Below, piece after piece: positions 35,491 through 44,998 of a stretch of DNA of 64,000 nucleotides. Every line of letters starts with the position of its first letter. Within the stretch, counting starts at the first letter, position 1. Made by a program: the position numbers and the translations under genes. Under the pieces are notes generated by a model, which had not been told where the DNA came from, did not search any database, and worked only from the letters and a program-made list of their open reading frames with translations. The DNA comes from Clostridia bacterium (GTDB taxonomy: Bacteria; Bacillota; Clostridia; Lachnospirales; Lachnospiraceae): assembly GCA_910575245.1 (NCBI GenBank), contig CAJTEN010000013.1, positions 62,001-126,000 of the forward strand, in the 5' to 3' direction.

Positions 35491-35523
35491 TATTCAACAA
35501 TTTCTTTCAATATTTAACAATAT
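35491..35523 (-). promoter_or_regulatory. direct-repeat operator upstream of the sugar transporter
   Basis: TATTCAACAATTT at 35491-35503 and TATTTAACAATAT at 35511-35523 are direct repeats 20 bp apart, two helical turns. AraC-family activators typically bind such spaced direct repeats just upstream of a promoter. A related reversed motif, TTAATATTGAACG, lies near 35446. The regulator is probably the YesN-type protein encoded at 37499-38980. The exact -35 and -10 are not clear. Confidence 0.5.
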
Positions 35524-35692
35524 CTTAAAGATTCCGGCATCGCCCGTCTTTACTGTTTAATGCATTTAGCACAGTCAGAATATGGCTTCCGCCGGATTTT
35601 TATACAATATCAACATGATTCCAAAGAATTTAAAATTCTTTCTTGCATGTATCCGCGGCATCCGGTACAACAATATAAGGCTTAAACAAATA

Positions 35693-35746
35693 AAATCCCG
35701 TGTGTAACAACAGAAATAACGCTTTCCGTTGTTTCACACGGGATTT
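35693..35746 (-). terminator. terminator after the sensor kinase gene
   Basis: A 24-bp stem with one or two mismatches pairs AAATCCCGTGTG and its extension with CACACGGGATTT, with a six-base loop. On the minus strand it is followed by a T-rich tract. It lies about 45 bp past the kinase stop at 35791. The rest of the 35341-35790 gap holds only the operator repeats and AT-rich DNA. Confidence 0.85.
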
Positions 35747-35790
35747 CCCGCAATGGTTCAGAAATCCGACTGTTACTATATATAGGAGCC

Positions 35791-37521
35791 TTATTCCCTC
35801 TCGGGAATTTCCACACACACTTTTGTTCCTTTCCCCGGAGTGCTTTCCACATTCACACCATAGTCTTCCCCATAATGAAGCTTCACCCGGATGTCCACGT
35901 TCTTCAGCCCGAATCCTCCCTGGGACTGTTTCAAATCCGCCCTGAGTTTCACCAACCTCTCAGGTTCGATCCCCACACCGTCATCAGACACTTCATAGAC
36001 AATCCGTCCCGCACCGCCCCGGCTGACACATACCCTGATATGCAAGGCTTCCTCATCCCTCCTCCCATGATGTATGGCATTTTCCACAAGAGGCTGAAGT
36101 ACCAGCTTAATAGTATTATATTCCAGAACGTCTTCCTCCGCCTCATAGACAATATCCACGTCCTCTCCGAATCTGATCTTCTGAATCTTCATGTAGTTTT
36201 GCAGAAGATCCATTTCTTCCCGGATCCTGATTACCTCACGTCCCTTATTCAGGGAGATCCGATAGAAATCCGCCAGATACCTGAGACATTCCACTGTCCT
36301 TTTCCCGTTCTCACGCATGGACATGGATGAAATCACCGACAGTGCATTATACAGGAAATGCGGATTGATCTGTTCCTGCAGAAGATTCATCTCACTGGAT
36401 TTGATCATCAGCTTCTTCTCATAATTATCCTGAATCAGAATCTGTATTCTTTCATTCAGCAGATTAAACGCACCCGCAATCTGGCCGATCTCATCTCCTC
36501 CCATATCCTGCAGGATATAATCAAACTGGCCGTCGCCCAGCTTCTTTGCTGCATATACCACCTTGTCCACACGGATGGCAGACATCTTCCCGTATAAAAA
36601 GATCACCCCGAATACCAGAAGGGAACTGACCGCAAAGATGACCAGGATCCTTCTGGTAACCCCTTCCGCCTCTTCCAGTAAGCTGGCCTGATCCTCTGTC
36701 ATGATCAGTCTCATCCCCAGTCCCACATCCATTGACATGCAGATAACAGACTGATCATCCAGATAAACGGTCTTTCCTCCGCCGGAAGCTGTCAGTTCCC
36801 GCCATTTTGGCAACATCACGGAAATATTCCTTCCCACCATGCTTGGATCGGAAGCCGCCAGAAGCTGCCCGCCTTCCTCGATCAGATACGTCTGCCTGCT
36901 GCCGCTGTTTTGCAGAAACCCTTCATTCAATTCCTGTATGTTGATCAGTATGAGTAGATAATTCACGACCTCGCCGCTTGCATAATAATTCATTTTCCGT
37001 ATCAGGCCCACATAGTTTTCATCATTCCGCTGCACAACTCCCCCAGCCACCGCCGAACCGCTTTTTATATCCGCTTTCTCCATGAAACCGTCCGGAATCT
37101 GGTCAAGCTGATAAAAATAGTAATTGTCTCTCGGCAGCGTCTTATTACTGGAATGGAAACTGACCCGGTAGATTCCCGGAAACAGGGAGATAATACTGTG
37201 CAGAAGCTGCCTGTCCGTATAATAGAACATTTCCCCATAAGACAGTTCCGTATAATCAATACTCAGATAAGTGTACAAAGTCTGATTCGTATACAGAATA
37301 TCCATGATCGTGCTGTAAGACTCGAAGAACGTCTCCAGGCTCTTCGCCGTTGTTTCCATATTCTGCTGCATATCCTGATAGCTTTTTTCCTTCAGGATCC
37401 TGCTGGTCTGGGAATAATTATAGGCCGTGACAAAAATCATGGGAAGAACCGCAAACACAATATAGATAAGCATCATTTTCTTAAAGAAGCTTTGATTCTT
37501 AAACCATCTTACGATATTCAT
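35791..37521 (-). CDS. YesM-type membrane sensor histidine kinase
   Basis: The 576-residue product has a membrane helix at about 14-35, an extracellular sensor of about 250 residues, a second helix near 292-312 and a HAMP segment with GDEIGQIAGAFNLL. The kinase part has LLQEQINPHFLYNALSVISS (His_kinase domain, histidine near 388), VLQPLVENAIHHG and DDGVGIEP. It overlaps the response-regulator gene by 23 bp and is translated after it. Such pairs control sugar ABC transporters; the neighbouring LplB/LplC/lipoprotein set is the likely target. Confidence 0.93.
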   Translation of the reverse strand: MNIVRWFKNQSFFKKMMLIYIVFAVLPMIFVTAYNYSQTSRILKEKSYQDMQQNMETTAKSLETFFESYSTIMDILYTNQTLYTYLSIDYTELSYGEMFYYTDRQLLHSIISLFPGIYRVSFHSSNKTLPRDNYYFYQLDQIPDGFMEKADIKSGSAVAGGVVQRNDENYVGLIRKMNYYASGEVVNYLLILINIQELNEGFLQNSGSRQTYLIEEGGQLLAASDPSMVGRNISVMLPKWRELTASGGGKTVYLDDQSVICMSMDVGLGMRLIMTEDQASLLEEAEGVTRRILVIFAVSSLLVFGVIFLYGKMSAIRVDKVVYAAKKLGDGQFDYILQDMGGDEIGQIAGAFNLLNERIQILIQDNYEKKLMIKSSEMNLLQEQINPHFLYNALSVISSMSMRENGKRTVECLRYLADFYRISLNKGREVIRIREEMDLLQNYMKIQKIRFGEDVDIVYEAEEDVLEYNTIKLVLQPLVENAIHHGRRDEEALHIRVCVSRGGAGRIVYEVSDDGVGIEPERLVKLRADLKQSQGGFGLKNVDIRVKLHYGEDYGVNVESTPGKGTKVCVEIPERE

Positions 37522-38980
37522 TCGGCGTCACCCCATAGCGTTTCGCGAAGATCTGGCTGAAATAGGATACGTTTTCATATCCCACCATCATACTGACGTC
37601 CTTGACCTTCAGAGATTTATCTTTAAAAAATTCACATGCTTTCTGCAGGCGGAAATCCGTCATATACTCCAGAATCGTCTGTCCCGTTCCCGCTTTAAAC
37701 AGGCTCCTGAGATAATTGGGTGAAAGGCGGATTCCTTCCGCCATCTCTTCTACACTGCATACATTCATATAATTCTTCTCCAGGTAATCCCTGACCCATG
37801 TTGTAACATAATAATTCGGATTCTCCCTCTGCCTGGCAAAATACGCACATAATTCCCTGACGTACTGCCACAGCGCCTGCTGCACCTCCGAGAAAAACCC
37901 CGCATCCCAGATTGACAGCTCCGGCTTCTCCGCCCGTTTCTCCATCTCTCCCATCAATGCTGCATTGTCAAGTTCCAGCCGGTTATACAGATTCAGATAA
38001 AGGCCGTAGGCTTCTCTCTGGCATTCTTCCCTGCCAAGAGACCGCAGCCCGTTCATGCATGCCGTCAGAATTCTGGCCGCGCCTTCCTTATCCCCCGCCG
38101 TTATCTCCTGCTGCAGCCGCTGGCCATTCTGCTTCCACATATCCCGGTCGAACCTGCCGCTGCGGGGCTCTTCCGTTTCCGCCGCACGGATAATCTCGCC
38201 CACTTCCCCATAAAACATTCTGTCCTTATACCCGCACAAGACCTCCGTACATGCTCTCATGTCCATAAGAGAAATCTTCTCATCAAAATAAGCCACGCTG
38301 CCCCCTCCGTCCAGCACTGCCGCGATCCTCCCCGCCGCATCCCCAAATGAAATATATCCGTACAGAACCACCAGAATTATACCTTCCATGGAAAATGCAT
38401 GCCGGACTTCTGTAAGCTCCGCGATACGGGCCGCCGCCCTGTCATCGGATATTCCGTAGAGCGCCAGAATACCGAACGCCTTTTCCTCCGCCGGAAGGGA
38501 AAGATATTTCAAAGCCAACTCCTGTAAACCCTCTCTGCCCTCTCCGCACGCTGCGACAAAAACCTGGCTGGAAGCAAACTTCACGGAACTTTCCGCCATC
38601 TTCTCCGTCTCCAGCTGCCCTTTGATCCGCAGGATCAGAGCCTCTATCTCCTCCACACGGAAGGGTTTCAAGATATAATCCACCGCCTGCACCTGGAAAG
38701 CCGACTTCACATAATCAAAATAATCATACCCTGTCAAAAATACGATCTTACACCGAAAACCTTCTTCTCTGGCTCTCTTCGTCAATTCTATCCCGTCCAT
38801 CACCGGAAGCTGAATATCAGTGATCATGATATCCGGCTCATGTTCCTCCAGACACTCAAGCGCCGTCCTCCCATTGCGTGCCGTGTATACCTTTGATGCC
38901 CCGAGCCTCTTCCAGTCCACGTAATCCCTCAGTGTTTCCAGTTCCAGCTTTTCATCCTCAACCAGTAAAATACTGAACAT
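37499..38980 (-). CDS. YesN-type response regulator with AraC DNA-binding domain
   Basis: The 493-residue product starts MFSILLVEDEKLELETLRDY. The receiver aspartate is in IMITDIQLPVMDG (near 54) and the conserved lysine in DYILKPFRVEE. A long middle region follows, then two AraC helix-turn-helix units at the C-terminus: SVEEMAEGIRLSPNYLRSLF and VKDVSMMVGYENVSYFSQIF, ending YGVTPNEYRKMV. ATG 38980 follows GGGAGAGG; the longer frame has no added support. It is the first gene of the kinase pair and likely activates the galactoside transporter. Confidence 0.94.
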   Translation of the reverse strand: MFSILLVEDEKLELETLRDYVDWKRLGASKVYTARNGRTALECLEEHEPDIMITDIQLPVMDGIELTKRAREEGFRCKIVFLTGYDYFDYVKSAFQVQAVDYILKPFRVEEIEALILRIKGQLETEKMAESSVKFASSQVFVAACGEGREGLQELALKYLSLPAEEKAFGILALYGISDDRAAARIAELTEVRHAFSMEGIILVVLYGYISFGDAAGRIAAVLDGGGSVAYFDEKISLMDMRACTEVLCGYKDRMFYGEVGEIIRAAETEEPRSGRFDRDMWKQNGQRLQQEITAGDKEGAARILTACMNGLRSLGREECQREAYGLYLNLYNRLELDNAALMGEMEKRAEKPELSIWDAGFFSEVQQALWQYVRELCAYFARQRENPNYYVTTWVRDYLEKNYMNVCSVEEMAEGIRLSPNYLRSLFKAGTGQTILEYMTDFRLQKACEFFKDKSLKVKDVSMMVGYENVSYFSQIFAKRYGVTPNEYRKMV

Positions 38981-39100
38981 TTTCCTCTCCCCCGCATTTG
39001 CCTTCCTCGTTACCGCCATCCCACTGTGCCGCCATATTGTATATTATACTTTGTATTTCCGGTTTTGGCGAGAGATTACTTGTTGTCCAGCAACATATAT

Positions 39101-39335
39101 GTAACAGTTCAGCCGAAAGGCTGAACCAATGTCATTTAGTTAAGTCTATACACAGCGTCTGATATGATAGGATTCTCCTTAGGACCGTTGGAAAACGCCG
39201 GTACTTAATGAGGTTTTCCACGAATTTAGTACCGCTGCGTTTGGAACCGAGCGAAAGCGCGTCCTTAGGAGATTCCTATCATGTCAGGCGCGTCCGGCTT
39301 AACTTAATGACATTGAAGGCTGAACTGTTACAAGG
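39101..39335. repeat. minimal R2 hairpin split by R1 copy C
   Basis: Without R1 the sequence would be GTAACAGTTCAGCC, GAAA, GGCTGAACTGTTAC: a perfect 14-bp stem with a GAAA loop. R1 copy C is inserted in the right arm. This is the shortest R2 form in the window and shows that the R2 ends alone can persist as a unit. It fills most of the gap between the response regulator and the broken Rpn gene. Confidence 0.8.
39127..39315. mobile_element. R1 copy C, 189-bp MITE-like element with 10-bp target duplication
   Basis: Ends are CAATGTCATTTAGTTAAG (39127) and CTTAACTTAATGACATTG (39315). Both flanks, 39117-39126 and 39316-39325, read AAGGCTGAAC. Length and internal stems equal copy B. The target lies in the arm of an R2 hairpin. 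Confidence 0.9.
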
Positions 39336-39414
39336 CAAGGAAACTTTATGGAAAATTCCGTTTCCAAAAGGCATTGTCTGATGTATAATGAAAACAGCGA
39401 AAGAAGGTGACATT

Positions 39415-40236
39415 TTGAGTACAACAGCGCAGACACATTAACAGGATTTAGAACGTCTGAAATCACTCCGATATATAGATGATGATTTTATGACGGTCTG
39501 CCTTGCAGATAACTATGATGGCGTAGAACTTGTACTTCGGATTATCTTAGGACGAGAGGATATAACAATTAAGACGGTCCGTACACAGGAACTGTTAAAG
39601 AATTTACAGGGGCGTTCTGCTATATTGGACGTCCATGCGATTGACGGCACCAAGAAAGAGTTCGATGTAGAAATCCAACGTTCAGACGCAGGTGCAGGTG
39701 CAAAGAGAGCAAGGCATAACAGCAGTTTGTTAGACGCACATATATTGAAACCCGGAGATGATACAGAAAATATTCCCGACAGCTATGTTATTTTTATTAC
39801 AGAAAATGATGCAATGAAAGGAAATCAGCCGATATATCCAGTGGAGAGATATGTCATTGTCGGAGAAAATAAAGTATTGTTTGATGACGGTTCGCATATT
39901 ATATATGTTAATGGGAAGTACAGGGGCAATGATGAAATCGGAAAGCTAATGCACGATTTTTCATGTACTAATCCCGATGATATGAACTATGAAGCACTTG
40001 CTAAAAAAGCAAGATATTATAAGAAGGACAAGAAGGGAGTGGCTACCATGTGCAAAATTATGGAAGATATGCGGAATGAAGCGGCACGAGAAGCGGCATT
40101 AGATAATGCACGAGAAACGGCGAGAAGAATGATAAAAAAGGGGAAAATGTCACTTGAAGAAATTGCAGACTATGTTCCTGTATTATCACTTGACGAATTA
40201 AGGCAACTTGAAACCGAGATTATACAAATGGCATAA
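39415..40236 (+). pseudogene. Rpn-family nuclease gene with an early stop codon
   Basis: A TTG at 39415 follows AGAAGGTGACA and opens a frame that meets TAA at 39439-39441, codon 9. The same frame then continues QDLERLKSLRYIDDDF into MTVCLADNYDGVELVLRII and runs to 40236. The Rpn core is complete: aspartate in AILDVHAIDG, ExQ in FDVEIQRSD, then DGSHIIYVNGKYR and IGKLMHDFSC. Translation could restart at ATG 39490, losing about 25 residues, but no good ribosome site is there. It resembles the gene at 23415-24281. Confidence 0.75.
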
Positions 40237-40250
40237 GCAAGTAAAAAAAT

Positions 40251-40690
40251 TTAGGTGTTAGTCAGAAAATAGGGTGATAAATGATTTCTGACTAAATTAA
40301 CAGTAATCCCGCTGTCTTTATATTCCGGCGGGAAGGGCTGCGTCTGGTCCCGCTCACGGTTAAGAGCAAGGACATGAGCTGCCGTAGACCTGCTTCTTAT
40401 CCTCCACCGCATATTTATGTAATTCGCCGTCGGCTTGCACATGCGGTTCAATTGGGTTCGGGCAGTCATAGATTTCAAATTAAAAGAATGCCCCGCAGCG
40501 AGCAAACCATTTTCTCGAACAATCTCATAGGCCTTTTCTTTTTCTTCGTTCGTCACATCATCAGGCGTCCATATCCATACAGGATAGGGATTACCCGTAA
40601 AGCAAATAAGCAGCCTTTCATGGTCAGTAAAAAGCAGTTCGCACACTCCACCAATAATACGGCCAAGCACAAAGAATGTATTATGTAAGT
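40251..40690 (-). pseudogene. GNAT-type acetyltransferase remnant
   Basis: The minus strand encodes LLICFTGNPYPVWIWTPDDV, EEKEKAYEIVRENGLLAAG and then FNLK, typical of the N-terminal half of a Clostridia GNAT subfamily of about 280 residues. A shifted frame then gives YDCPNPIEPHVQADGELHKY, the expected continuation. The acetyl-CoA-binding half is missing. Frameshift and truncation make it nonfunctional. Confidence 0.6.
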
Positions 40691-40896
40691 TTACGAATGC
40701 GCATAAATAAAGGCTTTTAACAACCTCATGCTACTAGCTGCTGTGTTTGCATAACCTCATATTGCGAAATTTTACGAACCCCTGCAAGGACATAACTCTT
40801 CATACTGTTTTTATAAAAATTCCCCGGCCATATCACATTCCGACAGATTCCGTGTACTTATCAATTATACTTTCAATAATTCCCGAAAGCACGTAA

Positions 40897-41157
40897 AATC
40901 CGTATGCAGATAAAACGCTTATCTTCCATGACTACACTCTGTCGGATGAAATATTTATTGATGAATTCGGAAATCAATATGCAATTACTCCAAACAGTAC
41001 GGATTACACCAGATCATGCACTCATGAGTATAAAAGCGGAACCAAACTTATACACAGCAAAAGCGGAGCAGGCCATGCACCTTCCACATGTCCTGCCCTT
41101 AATTCTCCCGATTCTAAATTTTATGAAAATTTACCGCAGATCTATATAATTCTGTGA
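40897..41157 (+). pseudogene. C-terminal scrap of a secreted-type protein
   Basis: An 87-codon open stretch without a start reads YADKTLIFHDYTLSDEIFID, then GNQYAITPNSTDYTRSCTHEY and KSGTKLIHSK before diverging. The CTHxYxSG piece recalls a cysteine/histidine segment seen in small secreted proteins of gut Clostridia, from memory only. It has no ribosome site and is probably a leftover. The region 40691-40896 shows nothing else recognisable. Confidence 0.35.
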
Positions 41158-41187
41158 ACATACACTGTTGTATCTTATATGCGTATC

Positions 41188-42015
41188 CTACTTTTCATAT
41201 AAGAACTTCTCCGGCAGCGTCACCTTGAAGTCCACCGCCAGGTCACGGAAATTCTGCGGCGTAATCGTCTGCAGCTTATCCGGTCTCATGGAAAGCATCT
41301 TCACCAGGATCTCTGCGGACTTCTCCACCGTATGCATCAGGCCGAATGTCAGGTCAAAGTCCTCACCCGACGCAAACATACCATGGTGCGCCCAGATCGC
41401 CACATCATACTTCTTCATCAGTTCACTGGTAGCCACCGCTATATCCCTGCCGCCCGGCACCATCCAGCCTACGACTCCGATACCGTCCGGGAATACCACC
41501 GGGCATTCCGTCGCCATCTCCCACAGTTCTCTCGTGAATATCTCATCCTTCAACGGCAGGACAAAGGTAAGCGCAATCACATTGGTCGTATGCGCATGGT
41601 AGATCACACGGTGCTTTCCGCCTGTAGCCAGCATTTTCACCTCATGGTTCATCAGATGGCTGGGCAGTTCACTGGTCGGTCTTCCGCCGTTCACTAGTCC
41701 CCAGCAGATCCTGTAATTCTTGCCCTTGTCATCAAGTTCTACGATCGCGATAGAATCCTCCGGGTCCAGGATCACATTGCGGAAATACTTGCCGCTGCCC
41801 GTCACCAGGAAATACTCTCCCGCCAGTTTCGGTACAGACGTGCCGATTTCTTTCCACTCGCCGTCCGTCTTCAGTTCTTCTTTCACGGATTCGGCCTCTT
41901 CTTTCTTCATACGGTAGGTCAGATTGCCGCCGTTTCTCTCGTGCCATCCCTGCTCCCAGCCGTCGTTACACATTCTGATAAAACCCTGTACGAATTTCGC
42001 ATCTAAGACTTTCAT
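41188..42015 (-). CDS. rhaD: rhamnulose-1-phosphate aldolase
   Basis: The 275-residue product matches RhaD, the zinc class II aldolase that splits L-rhamnulose 1-phosphate to dihydroxyacetone phosphate and L-lactaldehyde. Seen are WHERNGGNLTYR, VTGSGKYFRN, the catalytic glutamate in NGGRPTSELPSHLMNH, zinc ligands in IYHAHTTN and the later WAHHGMF. ATG 42015 has GGAGGG upstream. It is the last gene of rhaB-rhaA-rhaD, 12 bp after rhaA. Confidence 0.96.
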   Translation of the reverse strand: MKVLDAKFVQGFIRMCNDGWEQGWHERNGGNLTYRMKKEEAESVKEELKTDGEWKEIGTSVPKLAGEYFLVTGSGKYFRNVILDPEDSIAIVELDDKGKNYRICWGLVNGGRPTSELPSHLMNHEVKMLATGGKHRVIYHAHTTNVIALTFVLPLKDEIFTRELWEMATECPVVFPDGIGVVGWMVPGGRDIAVATSELMKKYDVAIWAHHGMFASGEDFDLTFGLMHTVEKSAEILVKMLSMRPDKLQTITPQNFRDLAVDFKVTLPEKFLYEK

Positions 42016-42027
42016 TTTTCCCTCCAT

Positions 42028-43287
42028 TTATGCACGTTTTCCCAACACTTCATCTTCATACTTCTGCACTTCACCATACAATTCAAAATCTCCTGCAACA
42101 CCGCTCTGTTCGCAATAATAGTTCCACACATCTCCGAAAGGCAGCATCTTCACGGCTTCCTGTGTAGCCATCAGCTCTGTAAAACGGCTCTCATTCTGCA
42201 GCTTCGCCAAAAGCTCATTCGGCGTACACAGCGCCATCATCAGGGACTTCTGGAAGCTTCTCATACCTACTGCCCATGCCGACACACGATTGATACTTGC
42301 ATCGAAATAGTCAAGCGCGATATAGACACGGTCAAGCGCATTGCAGCGGACAATTTCTTTTGCGATCTCCTTCGTCTCGTCATCCAGAAGAAGGACATGG
42401 TCGGAATCCCACCGGACCCCTCTTGTCACATGCAAGGCAATCTCCGGATAGAAGCAGAGCATCGCGGGGATCTTATCTGATACAAGCTCTGTCGGATGAT
42501 AGTGCCCATTGTCCATAAGCGGCAGACATCCCTCATTCATAGCCGCCAGAGAAAGCGTAAACTCAGCGGAACCTGCCGTGTAGGACTCCACGCCGATCCC
42601 GAATACTTTGGATTCCACACAGGGTTTTACCTTAGACCTGTCATAGGGTTCGGAAAGAATCTCTTCAATGGATTCTTTATAACGCATTCTGGGACCCATA
42701 CGGTCTGCCGGCACATCCTTGAAACCGTCGCCGGTCCAGATATTCATAACACAAGGTACTCCTGTCTCTTCCGCGAAGTACTGTGAGATACGGATGCACG
42801 CTTTGCCATGCTCGATCCAGAATCTGCGCACCTCCGGATCCGGACTGGAAAGTGTCAGGCCGTTCTTCACCATCGGATGGGAGAAAAAGGTAGGGTTAAA
42901 ATCAAGGCCCATGCCTTTTTCCTTCGCGAACTCCACCCATTTCGCGAAATGCTTCGGCTCCAGCTTGTCACGGTCCACATACTCTCCCTCTTCAAAAATA
43001 GCATAGGAAGCATGCACATTGATTTTCTTCTTATCCGGAATCATGGAGATTGCCTTGTCCATATCCGCCATCAGTTCTTCCGGCGTCCTGGCCTTTCCCG
43101 GATAATCTCCTGTTGTCTGGATTCCTCCCGTCAGCGGCCCGTCATGGTCAAACCCCGTCACGTCATCCCCCTGCCAGCAATGCATGGATACAGGCACTTT
43201 CTTCAAGGTTTCAAGCGCCGCATCTGTGTCCACCCCAATCGCTGCAAACATTTCCTTCGCGGATGCATATCTTTCTGCTGTTGTCAT
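42028..43287 (-). CDS. rhaA: L-rhamnose isomerase
   Basis: The 419-residue product has the usual RhaA length and motifs: VSMHCWQGDDVTGF near residue 31, INVHASYAIFE, GLDFNPTFFSHPM, LMDNGHYHPTEL, RGVRWDSDHVLLLDDE and LDYFDASINRV. It converts L-rhamnose to L-rhamnulose using divalent metal. ATG 43287 follows AAGGAGAACG. It lies between rhaB and rhaD. Confidence 0.97.
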   Translation of the reverse strand: MTTAERYASAKEMFAAIGVDTDAALETLKKVPVSMHCWQGDDVTGFDHDGPLTGGIQTTGDYPGKARTPEELMADMDKAISMIPDKKKINVHASYAIFEEGEYVDRDKLEPKHFAKWVEFAKEKGMGLDFNPTFFSHPMVKNGLTLSSPDPEVRRFWIEHGKACIRISQYFAEETGVPCVMNIWTGDGFKDVPADRMGPRMRYKESIEEILSEPYDRSKVKPCVESKVFGIGVESYTAGSAEFTLSLAAMNEGCLPLMDNGHYHPTELVSDKIPAMLCFYPEIALHVTRGVRWDSDHVLLLDDETKEIAKEIVRCNALDRVYIALDYFDASINRVSAWAVGMRSFQKSLMMALCTPNELLAKLQNESRFTELMATQEAVKMLPFGDVWNYYCEQSGVAGDFELYGEVQKYEDEVLGKRA

Positions 43288-43349
43288 TTTTCGTTCTCCT
43301 TTTCTCTTTATAGATATGATTGTTTTTTCACTACATTATAGCTGATATC

Positions 43350-43430
43350 AGTTACAATTCAGCTTAAAACTTTACACTGAATCTCCCTTCGCCTAAGGCG
43401 ATCTGGAATGGCAGACTCACGCTTCCGGCT
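43350..43430. repeat. degenerate R2 copy at the rhaB 3' end
   Basis: The stretch starts GTTACAATTCAGCTTAAAAC, continues CCTTCGCCTAAGGCGATCTG and GAATGGCAGACTCACGC, and ends CTTCCGGCTT. It follows the order of blocks in the R2 unit at 18467-18612 with many changes. It fills the gap between rhaA and rhaB and overlaps the last rhaB codons. Confidence 0.6.
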
Positions 43431-44826
43431 TAAATATCTGGATTTCAAAAGACTCTGTCACACATCTGCGCGCCTCCGGCAGATTCCGCAGCTCCCCGGC
43501 CTTTATCATCTGTGCCATAATGTTGCCGACGGCCGTCGCCTCTCCCGGCCCTGCACAGACTGTTTTGCCCGTGGCCGCCGCCGTCAGCTGATTCAGATAC
43601 GACGCATTGGCGCCGCCGCCGATCACATGGATAGTCTCGTATATCTTCCCGGTATTCGCCTCGATCTCCTGCACTGTCCGCCCATAACACTCCGCCAGGC
43701 TGCGATATATGACACGGGCGATCTCTCCCGGCGTTTCCGGCACCTGCTGCCCCGTCCTGCAGCAGTAATCCTGAATCTCCTTCGTCATACTCTCCGGCGC
43801 CAGAAAACAGTTGTCATTGGCATCCACCAGCGAAGGAAACTCCTGCTGTGCCTCCGCCATCTCACACAGCTGCGCAAAAGAATACCCGTCATCCAGCTCA
43901 TGGCGTACCGACTGGATCATCCACAGTCCCATGATATTCTTCAGATACCGGAATCGATAATCATAGCCGCCCTCATTGGTGAAGTTCGCCGTCCGGCTTG
44001 TCTCCCTGCAATCCGCTTCGGGCAGTTCCACACCCATTAATGACCATGTGCCGGAACTGATATACAATCCGTCGCCCGTCTCCTTCGGCATCGCCATCAC
44101 CGCGGAAGCCGTATCATGGCTGCCGCACAGCACCACCTTGCACTGAAAACTGACCTCTTTCGCGACACTCTCCCGCAGCCTTCCCACTTCACCGCCCGGC
44201 ATCTGCAGTGGCAGGAACATTTCCTCCGGGTACCCCAGCAAGCGGATCAGATCCTTGTCCCACTGCTTTGTTACCGGATCCACTAACTGCGTGGACGTGC
44301 CGTTTGTGTACTCGGAAACCTTCTTACCCGTCAGAAGAAACTGGAAATAATCCGGCAGCATCAGAAAGGTTTTCGCCCTGCTTAAAACCTCCGGGCGTTT
44401 CAGCTTATCCGCCATCAGCTGATAGACCGTATTGAACATCTGCTTCTGAATCCCTGTCCGTGCATACAGTTCGGCCTCCCCGATCATCTGATAGACCTCT
44501 CTGTCACAGCCCCTCGTCCTGCCGTCGCGGTAGCCGTACGTATCGCCAAGCACCTGATCCTGCCCGTCCAAAAGTACGTAGTCCACCGCCCAGGTATCTA
44601 TCGACATACTCTCCGGAATCTTGCCGGCTTTCGCACACTCCTTCATACCGTTAAGAATCTCCACAAACAGCCGCTTCGTATCCCACAGAAGCTTACCGTC
44701 CTTGTTTGCCATCCCGTTCTCGAAGCGGTAAATCTCTTCCAGACGCATCTTTCCATCTTCCAAATGCCCCAGCATATGTCTCCCGCTGGACGCCCCGATA
44801 TCCACTGCCAGATAATACCTCTCCAT
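43417..44826 (-). CDS. rhaB: rhamnulokinase
   Basis: The 469-residue product is a FGGY-family kinase matching RhaB. It begins MERYYLAVDIGASSGRHMLG, with FENGMANKDGKLLWD, SIDTWAVDYVLLD, CGSHDTASAV, SSGTWSLMGVEL and the late IHVIGGGANASYLNQLTAA. It phosphorylates L-rhamnulose. ATG 44826 has CGGAGG upstream; the longer frame to 44934 is unsupported. It is the first gene of the rhamnose operon. Confidence 0.96.
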   Translation of the reverse strand: MERYYLAVDIGASSGRHMLGHLEDGKMRLEEIYRFENGMANKDGKLLWDTKRLFVEILNGMKECAKAGKIPESMSIDTWAVDYVLLDGQDQVLGDTYGYRDGRTRGCDREVYQMIGEAELYARTGIQKQMFNTVYQLMADKLKRPEVLSRAKTFLMLPDYFQFLLTGKKVSEYTNGTSTQLVDPVTKQWDKDLIRLLGYPEEMFLPLQMPGGEVGRLRESVAKEVSFQCKVVLCGSHDTASAVMAMPKETGDGLYISSGTWSLMGVELPEADCRETSRTANFTNEGGYDYRFRYLKNIMGLWMIQSVRHELDDGYSFAQLCEMAEAQQEFPSLVDANDNCFLAPESMTKEIQDYCCRTGQQVPETPGEIARVIYRSLAECYGRTVQEIEANTGKIYETIHVIGGGANASYLNQLTAAATGKTVCAGPGEATAVGNIMAQMIKAGELRNLPEARRCVTESFEIQIFKPEA

Positions 44827-44998
44827 AATCGACCTCCGTTCCTTCCCGACATCCCCGTTTTTCAACTGTCCACACAAAGTTACTGTTTGCGGCCTGGCCG
44901 TAAATAGTAACACTAACTCTTCTGATCCGGCCATCCTGAATCGCTTCGTAATGGACTTTTTTACTTTCTATTGGTATCATATAAGAAAATCCATTAAA

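Noticed and set aside
40671..40896. Possible small RNA or gene in the gap before the secreted-protein scrap
   Set aside because: No promoter, hairpin with T run or coding frame could be supported.
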